NCBI GenBank assembly: GCA_030762175.1
Contig: CM060833.1
Coordinates: forward strand, 159,355,501 to 159,419,500
Direction: 5' to 3'
Source of the DNA: Metallyticus violacea
Taxonomy: Eukaryota; Arthropoda; Insecta; Mantodea; Metallyticidae
DNA: 64,000 nt
Shown here: in pieces, positions 12,573-24,200 of the stretch
Numbering within the stretch: the stretch's first letter is position 1
Layout: each line of letters starts with the position of its first letter
Notes under the pieces: model-generated
The model's input: only the letters and a program-made list of their open reading frames with translations
Told to the model about the DNA's origin: nothing
Database searches by the model: none
Translations under genes and position numbers: made by a program

Positions 12573-12700
12573 CTTGGTCTAGTGTAATAGCATTGCTGTT
12601 GCTGGCCGAGAGGCCCGGGTTCCATTCCTGGTACTACTTAGGAAGTTAGGGAGGTCTGAAACGGGATCCACCCAGCCATGTGACAGAAATACATGCTGTA
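12573..12700 (+). repeat. Possible SINE-C fragment (tRNA-like head)
   Basis: It reads TTGGTCTAGTGTAATAGCATTGCTG, followed about 20 bases later by a box-B-like GGGTTCCATTCCTGGTAC and TACTTAGGAAG. The order and spacing match the head of the clearer SINE-C at 53718. It is diverged and its right end is unclear. Confidence 0.4.
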
Positions 12701-12862
12701 AATTATGTTAGTATCCTTCAATGGCATTTGAAGGAATCAACCACTGGAGTTAACTCCACAAATAGCATTGTTACTTTATTGTACTGCAGTTTTGATAACT
12801 GTTAAGTGCAATTCTTGTGTGATGATGACATGAAGAATAATATAAATGCACTTTGTTTGCAG

Positions 12863-13224
12863 GAGATGCACCATCAAATGTGAAAAAGATTACAAAACCA
12901 ACTTTCCTGCGACGCAGTTCATCACTAGATCGCCTACGACAGTTCCCCAACTATCTGTGCAATCGTACCAGTGTTCTCTCATCAGGAAGTATACTAGCTC
13001 TCCTTGGAGTACTTCAGGCTATCGTAACCCTTCTCAGGACCTGCCTCCTAGCCATAGCTGTGTATGCAGGTGTGTTCATGGTATGCTTTCAGCTTGGTGC
13101 ACTTTTTGTTGCTCTAGCCTACGCAGGTACACCTCCAGGATTGCTGTTCATGCTGGGAAGCCTAGCTTTGCTGAGTGCTATTGCCATCAAGACAATACAC
13201 CATGATAAGCATCACGTCAGGTGA
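12863..13224 (+). CDS. Last coding exon of the 164-residue membrane protein
   Basis: Acceptor TTTGCAG ends at 12862. The exon completes Gly45 and encodes residues 46-164, stopping at TGA 13222-13224. Residues about 57-72 form a basic stretch with FLRRSSSLDRL, a candidate phosphorylation site (R-R-S-S). Hydrophobic segments lie at about 84-102, 104-131 and 136-153, with a PPG turn (135-137) between the last two. The tail is histidine- and lysine-rich (HHDKHH). This suggests a small polytopic membrane protein, perhaps of the endomembrane system. The sequence fits no family I can name. The stop codon lies inside CAG|GTGAGC, a strong donor, so a longer isoform is possible. Confidence is high that this is a real exon and low on function. 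Confidence 0.75.
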
Positions 13225-14439
13225 GCTACATTTGCCAGTACTTCATCTTGAAGACAACAGGCTGTGGGATTGAGCTGTGTTCCCACACATGGCTGCATCA
13301 GACCACAGAGCAGAACAAGGGTACAGAAAAAATCAACAGCCAGGGGATTTGATCTTCTTTTTTTCCCTACACTTCCATTCCAAGTACCATTGGCATTTCA
13401 ATGTTCATTATTACAATAAGGAATTTGTCAGATATTATTACATTTTTTCCGCCTCCATTTTTAATGGTCCTCTTAACTGCTTCAGTCATTTGATTCAATT
13501 AATTTTCCAGCATTTAAAAGTTGTTTATATAATAAATTGTGACTGAACTGTGATTGAATTAATGGATTTAATTAAATTTGAAAAATAATTTTAAAATGCC
13601 AATTTTCAATCCTACTATAGCATTAGAAATTGTTAAACAATGAATTTTATATTTAAAGCAGAGAAAGCAAAATCCTTCCTCTAAAGATACAAAACAGGAA
13701 TGTAAGTTATGTATGTGCTAATACAGAATAAACACTTCTGAAGCACTAAATTTACAGATTTTTTGATTAATTTAAAAAAAGCCTATTTCTTGGCACTTAT
13801 GAATTGAGTTTTGCATGGTCAGTATATTGCTAATTTTAGTATACTAATAAATGAGTTAAATTGCATGTGTAGTTAGGATCAATTTAAAGATTAGCTTTGA
13901 TTTTTAAAGCATTTTTTTATGTAGAACATTTATGGTCCAATTATTTAGTAAAAAATTATTGAATGAGCTTCTCTGTGGTATGATTGTTGCCTAGCACCAA
14001 TGTCAAATGAGTTTTGGAGCTTTTCTCTCATTTTACACTATTAATGATGTTGTGAAGCAACATGAAAGATAACAAGAACTACAAAGAAATACATGTAAGA
14101 GAAATTTAAACAATAAAAGTGAGCCAGGTTAATAAATGTACTGAAACTGTGATGGAACAAGTTTTTCAATAATATGACAAATTATTATTATGAAATCACT
14201 CATATTTCACTAATGTTGTTCCACTTACTTGGACATGTTTCAAAGGCATTTGCCTCCATCTTCAGCTTCAGCATGGTTTATCAATATTGAGTTTTTTTGC
14301 AATCAATATATAAACACAAACAAAATAATGAAAACTGTTAACATTATACCAGTAAGTAATAGTTACAGTATTTATATCTCATGCATCAATTTGTATCAAC
14401 ATGCATCAACATACATTTGTGTTTATTTTTAACAAAATA

Positions 14440-15430
14440 AACACAAATAAAAGAAACATTAATTTTGAATATAACCATTAGGAACAGTGCCTTCGGCAAT
14501 TTCAGAAGTCACTAATTCCAATTAAAATTTATTCCAATTTGATTGGCTCAGCCCCCTAGTCACTGGTTCATCAGCAGCTACCTACTGGAATATCCAGGGG
14601 ACCACTCTCTGATCCAATCAGAAACAAAACACAACATTAAAAATAATTTATACAGTCAATACAATATTAAGTTATATCTCCCACAATACTAAACCTTCCT
14701 TCTTTATAAATTAAACCCATTAAGCCAAATTTCTATCTTTGAGAGTTTCTTATTCCTTAAGACGTTATACACACTAACACCCTGGTTATTGGTATATAAG
14801 GATCCTGTTTAACTAATGCTAGATAACCAGTCCCATTCCTTCCCCTACTCTTTTCATCCTCCTTTCACTATCTGACAATTCTATACCATTTCTTAAGTAC
14901 CTTTTCTAAATACTTTACACCCATAACAATTTTTGTTTTACCTTGTCTTATGTATTTTCCCAGTTTCTTAATGTTTCCATCTGATTTTAAATTTAAAATT
15001 ATTCTGCCTCTTATTTCAATCGGTAAATTTTCCCATTTTCATAATAGGAGCTGTTCCCTCCATTACTTGATTTGCTTACATTCTAATATACGATGTCAAG
15101 TACTAGCGGTTCTTCACACAGAGGACATATCCCCTTAGTGTATCCATTTTTAATCCACTTAAATATTTTACTCCTGTTCTAAACCATGCCAATCTTTCCC
15201 TTCCTGCCTTATCACAAATTCCAATACTTCTTTCTCATCCCCACACATATTTACTGTACTATATAATTTCAGAGACTTTTTTGTGTTAAGATTTGCCCAT
15301 ATTTCCTGATTTTCAATATCCTAAATTCTTATTTTATCTCTCTTCAAAATCCTTTACCCAATCTTTCTTTTTCTTACCATATTGATCCCATGCCCGCTTC
15401 TTGTAGGAGTATGCCAGTAAAGATAATGGC
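14440..15430 (-). mobile_element. LINE-E copy 1: 3' part of a non-LTR retrotransposon
   Basis: Reading the minus strand from about 15430, a decayed frame gives KAGRERLAWFRTGVKYL, then CPLCEEPLVLDIVY.EC after frame correction. This is the Cys-Cys-His-Cys-like knuckle found at the C-terminus of R1/I/LOA-type ORF2. It is followed by LPIEIRGRIILNLK. The 3' non-coding part (about 14440-14870) is shared with the copy at 16565. Several stops and frameshifts are present. Confidence 0.6.
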
Positions 15431-16564
15431 ATAACTCTTTTTTTGTCATTTAAACAAATACTTTTTTAAAAACAAGTTGTGGTTTGCTTATAGCATTTTG
15501 ATGTATATGGTAGAACAAGACCTAACTCTTGCATAATTAATGTGCGTCAGTTTATAGAGTTTCCAAGCAAACTTATCATAAACTTTACCATGTTTAGCAT
15601 GGTATTTCATTAATATGCCATAAAGTTCCAAATTTTGAAGAAATGGTTTTACAAACAAGCTCAGTTGAATATAATGTTTAAAAGTTTCTTCATATCTACC
15701 TCAATTTATGTAAATATAAATGATCAAGTCATTGATGTTTCTGTCAACTGTGAGTACTTGGTGCAGCAGCCATTTTGTTAATCAATCGTTATATTTTCAA
15801 CATACACAATTAAAAAAAATTTACTTGTAGGAAATGTTAAGGAACACAACATAATAAAATGTTGGTAATACTTCACAATATAATTCACTCCATTCACTCT
15901 TAATAAACCAATTATAAGACCATAAATGTTCCAGCAGTTATAGGGATTCTGTATATCCCATCACTTTTTCCTTATTTAGATCTTTTGCTAAAAAGAAAAT
16001 ATATATTCCTGATATTTATATAAGCTTTTATGTTACAAAAAGGATTTTGCTGTTTCTCCTACCATGAAATGAAAGGTTCTCAAAATGTTGTGCATTAGTA
16101 GTTATGCATTAGGCATAAAACAAGGAATGAAATATTTTAATATATACTTTACTACAATATTTTAAGGTATTTGCATTTTTATATTTACAGAAAATATTTC
16201 TTAAAATTGAGAGATTGAAATTTAAACTGACTGACATTTATTACAAAGATATTCTCATTCCATTTGGTACTTTTACCACTGTATAAAAGTTTTTGTAATA
16301 CAATGGAGTACTCGGAAAAAGAAAAAATATCCCTAATATACATACTATGGAGCTGAATCAAAAAGAAATACAGGGTTAACAACTACTGTTAACCTGCCAG
16401 AATCACTGATCCTTTATTACATGTTTGTGCTACATGAATAAAGCTTTTAAGAATTCTTGAATTGTTTTATCAATTTTTCTCATATTAGTAATGTGTTCCC
16501 AACCTGCTTTAATGGTTCAAGTACACTGATGATAATTATGAAAGTTATTTGAATCCATTTATGT

Positions 16565-16880
16565 TGTTCATAAACACAAATAACAAAAACATTAATTTTA
16601 AATATAACAATTAGGAACAGTGCCTATGGCAATTCCAGAAGGCACTAACTGCAATAAAAATTTATTCCAATTTGATTGGCTTAGCCCCCTAGTCCCCGGT
16701 TCAACAGCTGCTACCTACTGGAATATCCTGGGGACTGGGCTTTAATCCAATCAAAACCAAAACATAACATTACAAATAATTTATACATTCAATACGATAT
16801 TAAATTATATTTCTTACAATACTAAACCTTTCTTCTTTTTTAATTAAACCCATTCAGTCAAATTTCTATCCTGGTGTTTA
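16565..16880 (-). mobile_element. LINE-E copy 2: 5'-truncated 3' end
   Basis: It is a direct repeat of 14450-14740 with about 85% identity. Shared words are aacagtgcct, ttattccaatttgattggct, agccccctagt, ctacctactggaatatcc and aataatttataca. Only the non-coding 3' end is present, a typical severe 5' truncation. Confidence 0.75.
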
Positions 16881-18760
16881 TGAAAAGCATTACATGAAAA
16901 TATGAAAACTTTTCAGAGGATATTGGATGCAAATTAATTCTATAATCAATGTGCCTTAAATGTAAATACTATGCCTTGTTCAAAATTTGTGCTAGTAGAC
17001 GTTTTACTTTCTTAAGCTACAGAACCCAAAAATAAAATGCCTGTTCTTAAATATTTTTGTATTCCAGAATACACTTCCATATTTTATCGAGTTATACTGT
17101 GGGCTTAATAGGAAATGTAGGCCAGCTATAGAATATAAGAACCAGATGTTTTAACTCTCCGACCTTGCTCAAAAAGATATGAAGTGAGAAGTGCACTATG
17201 AACTAGGAAGCTCCTGAAATGTGTATTTTTCAACCAAAGCTTCAGTGCAGAAACAGATTTGTGTAGCAAAGCATGATATATATTATTTTTTTGATAGGAA
17301 TTTAATGAACCGAATTGCATAAATACTTCAGACTGGTGTTCTGCCACTTGATATTAAGAGTTTTTCTATAAACTACACTATAAATAGAAATATAAGCTTG
17401 CTTCCCCATTATGATTCTAGGATAAGGGTATTAGATATTTTTTCCCTCTTTTTAAAAGACTAAAAATCATGGCAATAATTGTTTCTTTAATTTATTTAAC
17501 GATTTAAAGAATTCTTTGTTACAGCCAAATGCAAAGATAGTTTTATTTAGTGATGCTCAATACAAAGTTGCTTGTTGATTGTTTTCCAAACTGTTCACCT
17601 GAATTCAGTGGAAGTAATGATAACTCCTGAAGCTATTAACATTGAAGTTTATGATATATAGCCTAAAATATAGAGAAGTAGAGTTGGTTTGGAGGCATTT
17701 TATTTCACTTAATTTTTAATTGGACATGTTTTGGGCTCATTGCTCCAATAATGGACTAATTCATAGAATAGTTTGGGAAATTGAAGTATCTGGAAGAAAC
17801 TTGTCCAAATGCTACTTTGCCACATATTACTCTTTTAGGATTGAAAGATATTAATTTTGATAATGATTCTATATCATATGATTAATGAATTAAAATATAA
17901 AAACATACTTTTATTTTTTACATTTGAGGCTAATGTGCTAAGTTTGGCTTTTCAAATATTACAAAGTTTTAAAAGTTCTTGAATACTCATTTTTAAGATT
18001 CGTACATTACATTAGTAATATAGTTATGTTACTACAATCTTTCCTATCTGATGCAACTATAATAGAATGTTGATGGACTGGCATACTTAATGGATAAAAA
18101 ATTTATAATTTTTTTTTTCTTACTATATGCTAACTATATGTGCCGTACAGTAACTTTGCATATATTTGTATAAGTAAAAGTAATAATTGATAATTGGTCA
18201 TTGCTACAATTACACAGCCAGAAGCTTGTTCTGAAGTAAAAGAGGTTCAAACTTTAATGCAGCATCCTTAGGCAAGGTGTTTAAATTTCTTCTTATGAAT
18301 ATGTTAATAAGTTTTAATTTTGCGAGGTCATTCAGACTGTTGAATCCACCATATCCTGCTCCTTAAACCCACAGTAGGCAACTTTAAAATTGTTTTATCA
18401 TTGTTTTTGTTAAAAGTATGCACTTGTTACATTGATACGTGCCAATATTTGTAAAGCTGTAATAGCTCAATTTAAATTTTATAAGGAATGTGTGAAAGTG
18501 CTCAAGTGTAGGCACTTTTATATCATTTAGAACTCTACTTTAAAACTACTGACTGCCGGCTGAAGTAATGGAACGTATGTAGGAGCTGTTATTATAAAAT
18601 AGTAGAAAGTGGTTTTTTAAGAAAAGTTTTTTTGTAAATATTGCATATTATTTTCATATGGAAATTACTAGGAGGTGTGTTTCTGAGTTATTTATAAAGT
18701 ATGAGGTGTGTGTGTATTTTTATGTACATATACTGCAATAAATATTTGAAGAAAAATCTG

Positions 18761-20149
18761 TTGGTTTTGATTTTGAGTGTCCTGCTGCACACATCCCACA
18801 AGTTTTCATTGTTTTACAATTCAATCTGATAATGTCATGGTTTTTACAAAAAAGAAACACACACACTCGAGAATTATACAGCTGGTTGTAGTCTCCCCCA
18901 ATCTGTCCTATCTTGAGTATCTTTACACCTCAATCCTTTCGTATTTCTAGTATTTCTTCAGGATTTTTTTTTTTTTTTTTTGCCCATTTCTCCTTTCTCC
19001 CATCCCCATAAAATGGCTCAAAACATTCAGTTCTTGTTCATTAATCTAGCATGTTAACTTTTTACTTATTTCTTTACTTTTTACATGGCAAAGTGTTGCA
19101 ATTCTTGCATTTTGTCTAAAAATATCAACAGCCAGAATTGCTTTCCTTTAGTTTTCAGTTATATTGTGCATTTCACTTCTATAATTTGGTACCGATTCAA
19201 CGGGGTGGGGGGCTGTAATTTTAAAGGACACATTCTCAGATGGCAGAAAGCCTTTCAAATATTAGTTGTATGAGATTACATAATTAGTACAATATGGTTT
19301 CTTAAAGACTAAGGAAGTAAACATGAAAAAATTATTTGTCCTTCTGGTTGGAAGCTGATATAGTGGATGAACCTGCTTATTTCAAAAACACTCAAGAGTT
19401 AAAAGACCCTTAAGGTATTTCATTAACTTGCTTCTATTATCTAGAGTTCCTCCCCAACATTGCCTTAGCCCTGTTCAATGGTCAAATTGAAAGTATTGTG
19501 TTCTGAGCTATGATAAATTTAAAACAGCTAAAACATTTCATAAGCTAATTACAAAAACTAACAATTGACTAGTTTTAATTTCTGAACCTCTAAAGCTGCT
19601 ATATATAATAGTCATTGGACATTGCTACAATGTTTAATTAGTGATAAATGAATTTTTATAAAGCAAATTTAATGGTTGAAATATTAACCTGGGAATATAT
19701 AGTTTTAAAAAAAAATAAAATAATGAATCCTATCTAGAACTGTAGAAAGTTCGATTTAACATCATTCTTTAATTGCCTAATGACATGTAGCATTTGTGTG
19801 CCAGTTAAATATGAGAAAGATTTGAAAGAAGAAAATTTTAAAAATTAGTAATTGGGTAAATTCCAAATATATCTGAAGAAAATGAGATGGTTTGCTTAAA
19901 GACTATAAAAATGCATTGCAGACAAAGGAAATTATTTAGTTAAAATAAAAAGAGTAAACCATCCATCTGTTTAGAGCATTGATCTGGAGTCAGACTGCAA
20001 AAGCAGAGATCAATGGACTTGGATGCTGCTTGGTGATAATTTGGGTTGGTCCTTGTTCACTAGGCTCACTCAAATACCAAATAATATTTCTTCTTCATCA
20101 GGAATAATCATAAATCATAATAGAATAATAAAGTTAAACTCAAATGAAC
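18761..20149. other. Intergenic AT-rich sequence
   Basis: No gene is visible. A degraded tRNA-like stretch (about 19960-20095: gtttagagcattgatctggagtcagactgc, then agagatcaatggacttgg) may be the head of another old SINE, but box B is too decayed to be sure. Confidence 0.4.
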
Positions 20150-23100
20150 TATAAATGTGCAAATACCAAAATGGACAATTCATAGGTCCACAGTCCCTAA
20201 AAAGGGTCTTGATATTGGCCTTTTAATATTCTCTAAAAATAAAAAGAGAGATCCCAGATATAAATATCTAGATTGTACAAAAGCTGCACATCTGCGTAAT
20301 ATATACAAAGTGGTTCCAAAACACTCCACAATTCCTGCAATTTGAGTCATGGGAGATGGAGGATGCTGTGGCTCAAAAGAAAGCCACATTAAAAACAATG
20401 TCATATACATGGAGCTAGATCCTGTAATAACCTCTCGAGCTTGCCTGATCTCATAAATGCTCCCATTACACCCTTGTAAGTTTATCCACTAATTTATTAC
20501 CCTTTATGCTTGAGAGGGTAACAACCTCCGTCACAAAGGCTATCAAACATCCTCTGGCATTGCCACATCAACTTAGACGTTGTTCTTAGTGCTTTCAACA
20601 TTTTATTGCAGCCTGGCTATCAAAGCATATAGTAAGCTTAGCTCTGTAACCAGGAAGGGGTTCTAAAATTTAAATGCACAGGCCTGTATGACATGTAGTC
20701 AAAACTATAGTATGTCTGCCAAAAGAGGATGGCCTTGTAGAAGATACCCACACTCCTCCATCAGAGAGCCATCCCCGAACCACATAGAGTTCCCACTTTT
20801 CTGGGTTCATTCCTCCCCGGTAGGCAACGCTACTGAAAATCTTCGCATTGCATGAAAGCAAGGCCTCATCAGGTTCCCCAAACTTCCTAGCTATACTGAG
20901 TACTTGAAGCCTGGTTAGTAAGGAGAAATGATCATTAAGAGAATGCCAAAATGACAACCCTCTCAATGTGCAGATGTGATATCTCAAGCCTCGCCAGTTC
21001 TTGATAGGATAAGTGCAGAGGTGGGAAACACAAAAACGCCTTCAAGCACAGAACGGAGAAGTGCGCACCGCACCTGTTGTACTCATGCAAGCCTGCTACT
21101 ATATACTGCTTGCTGATCACAGTTCCTCTCTCAGAGCCACAAGCTAAGGAAGCATACGCAACTGAGGACCTGTTAACAGAGGTATATAGCCAATGAGCCA
21201 CTTTAGGCTTTAAGCCCCACTTTGTACCAATACAGTGCCAAAGAAATCTTCGAGCCTTGACAGCTTTATATTCAACATGCTTGCTTCCGCTTCAGCCTGT
21301 AAATCAGGAAAACTCCAAGATACTTAGCCGAAAAGAGATATTTATTTTCTTCCAAAGAAGTAAGACTCAGGTAAATCATCGAGCTCCCTTTTCTAGGTAA
21401 AAATGACGATTTCTTAGAATTAACCGAGAGCCTTGTGTCGGACATCATCCTTACGTAATGCTCCTTGTCGCACATCATACTGTCGTATTTACCTATCAAT
21501 ACTTATGTCATCAGTATGTTCTTGTAGACCGATTCCTTGAGCATTGAGCTGTTGAGCAGTTCGTGTATTATAAGGCACCATATACACACTTCAAGCAAAG
21601 AAAAACTGTGTTAACATAACAAAAATAATTCGCACAAACAGAAAATGATGAGCACTAATCATGTTAGACTTTTACAGCTACAACAGTTGCTCAAAATGCT
21701 CACCATCTGCGTCGATACACTTCTGAGTACGTTGAACTACTGATTGAGCAACGTTTGCGAAAGTGTCCTCAGCGATTGCAACACATGTCGTTTCAATTTC
21801 TTCCCGAAGTGCTGCCAGTGTAACTGTTTTTCCACAGTATACAGCATCCTTAAGTGTTCCCCATAGGTAGAAGTCCAACGGAGTTAGATCCGGAGAACGC
21901 GTGGAAACTCAATCGGACCTCTTCATCCTATCCAAAGTCTTGGAAGATTGTCATCAAGATACGTATGTACATCTCGGTGGTAATTGTTGCAGTGCAAGGG
22001 TCTGCCGGAACTTCCTTGTGAACATCGCATACGGTACCACGAGTCTCAAATTTGTCTCAAATGCTTATATTTCTTACTCGCGTTGGCGGTTCTGTTCTAT
22101 ACACACATCTCCATTGCCTTTGAACTTCAACAACATTCTCGGTTTGCCAATACCATTTCAAAATTGCTTTCCGCTGTTCAAACGATAATCTTCGCTCCAT
22201 TTTGTTGTAGCAACGCTATCATAATGTGTGTGAGTCACATCTGTTTACAGAATATCGTACAACAATCTTAGCTTCATTTGTTCATTGTTGATTTACCTGT
22301 CACGTAGCAACGCTATCATAATGTATGTGAGTGATATCTGTTTATAGAATACCATACTACACATTACTGTTGTTTTCCGGTCCAACTATGAAATATATCA
22401 AATAGATATCTTCTTTGGCACCCTCGGTAGTTGGCGATAGCACACCTCATTGACAGCATCCCTTGTGCACAGTCATCCTAAGCTCAAAGCTGTTGAGGAA
22501 AACCAGCACAAGACGATCCTCTGGTGTGGAAATTATCCAATCTATGATCATACCGCTCACTTCTAATCTTATACAGCATCTCTAATGGAGCCTATAGTCG
22601 TACGATTAAATGTTCAGAAAAACAATGATGCCAGCTGCCGCTGATCCAGCACCCGTTCCAATCGAACAACGAAATGGTGCAGTGCCATTTCAGCAGAATT
22701 GCCAAACTGGTAGCCTGTTGATAGCTGTGCAGAGATCAATATACCATTACACAGTTCCTTAGACACTATCCACCAGTCTTCCCACATCTTCAAAAGGAAG
22801 GAGGTAAGATAATGAACTGAAAAAAAATCTCCTGGTTTTGTGTAAGAACACTGCCAGGCTTAGGAACGAACACCACTTTGGCTACTTTTCAAAGGGAGTG
22901 GATATACCCGGTAACCAGGCAAGATTCTAGTCAGGAAATAAATAAGGATCATTTCTGAACGAGAGCCGGAAAAATCCCTCCATCCCTGCACTTTCGTAAG
23001 GGGCAAAACATAACATTACACAACTCTTTGAATAGTTGCTAATTTGGCTGCCTCCTGCCAAACAGTAAGAGCCGATCTGTGGGTCGTAGCCACTACCACA

Positions 23101-23700
23101 AGTGAAGACTTCTGAACTTGAAACTGTGCCTCAAGCAACAGCCGAAGGGAGTCACTATAGTTCAACCTGGATCTATAATCTAACCTCAAAACCTTGAGTA
23201 ATTTAGCTAAATCAAATTGTTCTTCTATAGAACTACAGAAATGTACTCAAGAAACTTTGGCAGCCTACCTTAATTATGTTTTTTTATAGAGGCCCTGAGT
23301 GGACTAATGTCTTCCCAGTTTTGTTATCTCTTTTGGTCCTAAAACGGTTATAGAGCTTTCGAGTCTTTTTCCACTGTGCTTCAAAGTAGGAATTTATAAG
23401 AGACAGTAAGGGTCTGTGTGATGAGTCACACACAGTACTGATTCCTCAGCTCGCCTCCGAGTTCATTTCCCATGTCCTCTCTGAAAAACTCCTCATCGGT
23501 CCTCCGAATATCCCTGAATGAACGAATCTAATGGAGCCCTCTAATCTAATTCAAACATGGTAAGCCAATGATCAGATAAGGAGGGTTCTAAAGAAACCTT
23601 TCAGCTAGCGTCAAATCGAGAACCTCCTCCTTTCTGCCAGTTGCAGTGTCACTTACATTCATGATCTCAAGTTCAGTTGTGTGGATGCATTCAATAAGAT
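20150..23700 (-). mobile_element. LINE-J: decayed non-LTR retrotransposon (endonuclease end, RT, RNase H)
   Basis: Minus-strand frames, broken by many stops and shifts, show an ordered ORF2. The end of an AP-endonuclease is seen near 23600 (RKEEVLDLTLA). RT follows with YESAGMEGFF, then MALHHFVVRLERVLDQRQL, then GVLSP near 22435, and after an interruption GKYDSMMCD, KYLGVFL, and WGLKPKVAHWLYTSVNRS near 21190. RNase-H-like sequence is at 20330-20750. The order matches I/Jockey-group elements. The YADD block is lost at the interruption (21573-22423), where another transposon sits. The element is 5'-truncated near 23700. It is dead, and its clade is not certain. Confidence 0.7.
21573..22423 (-). 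mobile_element. Tc1/mariner-type element M2, copy 1 (internally deleted), inside LINE-J
   Basis: Ends are GGCACC near 21574 and TTGGCACC near 22423, in inverted orientation. On the minus strand the transposase starts MERRLSFEQRKAI and runs through a recognition helix region (RTEPPTRV). After a large deletion it continues at LDFYLWGTLKDAVY and ends CIDADGEHFEQLL, the usual C-terminus of the DD(E/D) IS630-Tc1-mariner group that keeps the TPLDF.LWG block. A near-duplicate of about 50 bp occurs twice before the start codon (22208-22260 and 22303-22355). The catalytic core is missing. Confidence 0.75.
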
Positions 23701-23715
23701 TCACTACTTCAATAA

Positions 23716-23870
23716 GATTTTATTTATTTGGTTTTATTTAGGTAAGCTCTTTAACATGTCAGATCATCAGCTTCTCATTCTATTCAGGGCGTGAAACCGC
23801 CGCCAAATTTTGCTCAAAGGCCTCTTCTTTCAGGCTTGAGGTTCTTTTGCAGCCGTAAATCTACGGTACG
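23716..23870 (-). repeat. SINE-B copy 3, 5'-truncated
   Basis: Tail TTTATTTATTTGG, then ctctttaacatgtcagatcatcag, gggcgtgaaac and ttcaggcttgaggttctt. It stops at the ctacggtacggga block, so the tRNA head is absent. It abuts the 5' break of LINE-J. Confidence 0.8.
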
Positions 23871-23989
23871 GGATGCTACATTTTAACTTTGGGAAGATAA
23901 AGCATTCTTTTCTTCCTTAAATGTGTTGAATTCATTTTCCCAATTATTATGCAGAACTTCTAAGTAATGATGATTACCTTAGTTTTAAG

Positions 23990-24096
<107 letters not shown>

Positions 24097-24200
24097 CTAA
24101 ACTGTTTGGTAAGAATGCCTTTAACGTTACTTATTTTAACTTATTGCATGTTTCTTTTTTATCAGCTTTATTACTTCTTGTGCAGCAGGTTTATCATGTA

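Larger units (their letters stand above)
8216..12862 (+). other. Intron 2 of the membrane-protein gene
   Basis: It starts GTATGG and ends CTTTGTTTGCAG at 12862. It contains two inverted-repeat structures, a tRNA-like piece, SINE-B copy 2 and a possible SINE-C fragment, listed separately. The stretches at about 10640-12570 hold AT-rich sequence with no gene I can support. Confidence 0.65.
13225..18760 (+). other. Candidate long 3'UTR
   Basis: After the stop codon there is no further coding exon that I can see. AATAAA occurs at 13727-13732, 16437-16442 and 18737-18742. The last is followed within about 30 bases by GT-rich sequence (ctgttggttttgattttgagtgtcc), which suits a cleavage site near 18760. 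The stretch 16900-18740 is free of recognisable transposons, as expected if it is transcribed and partly constrained. Earlier sites could give shorter messages. Confidence 0.45.

Noticed and set aside
12846..13205. 119-codon plus-strand frame overlapping the last coding exon
   Set aside because: It lies in another frame of the true exon. The splice acceptor at 12862 and the hydrophobic protein support the other frame.
20670..21201. Two minus-strand frames that look like independent small genes
   Set aside because: Both are pieces of one decayed LINE-J reverse transcriptase/RNase H.
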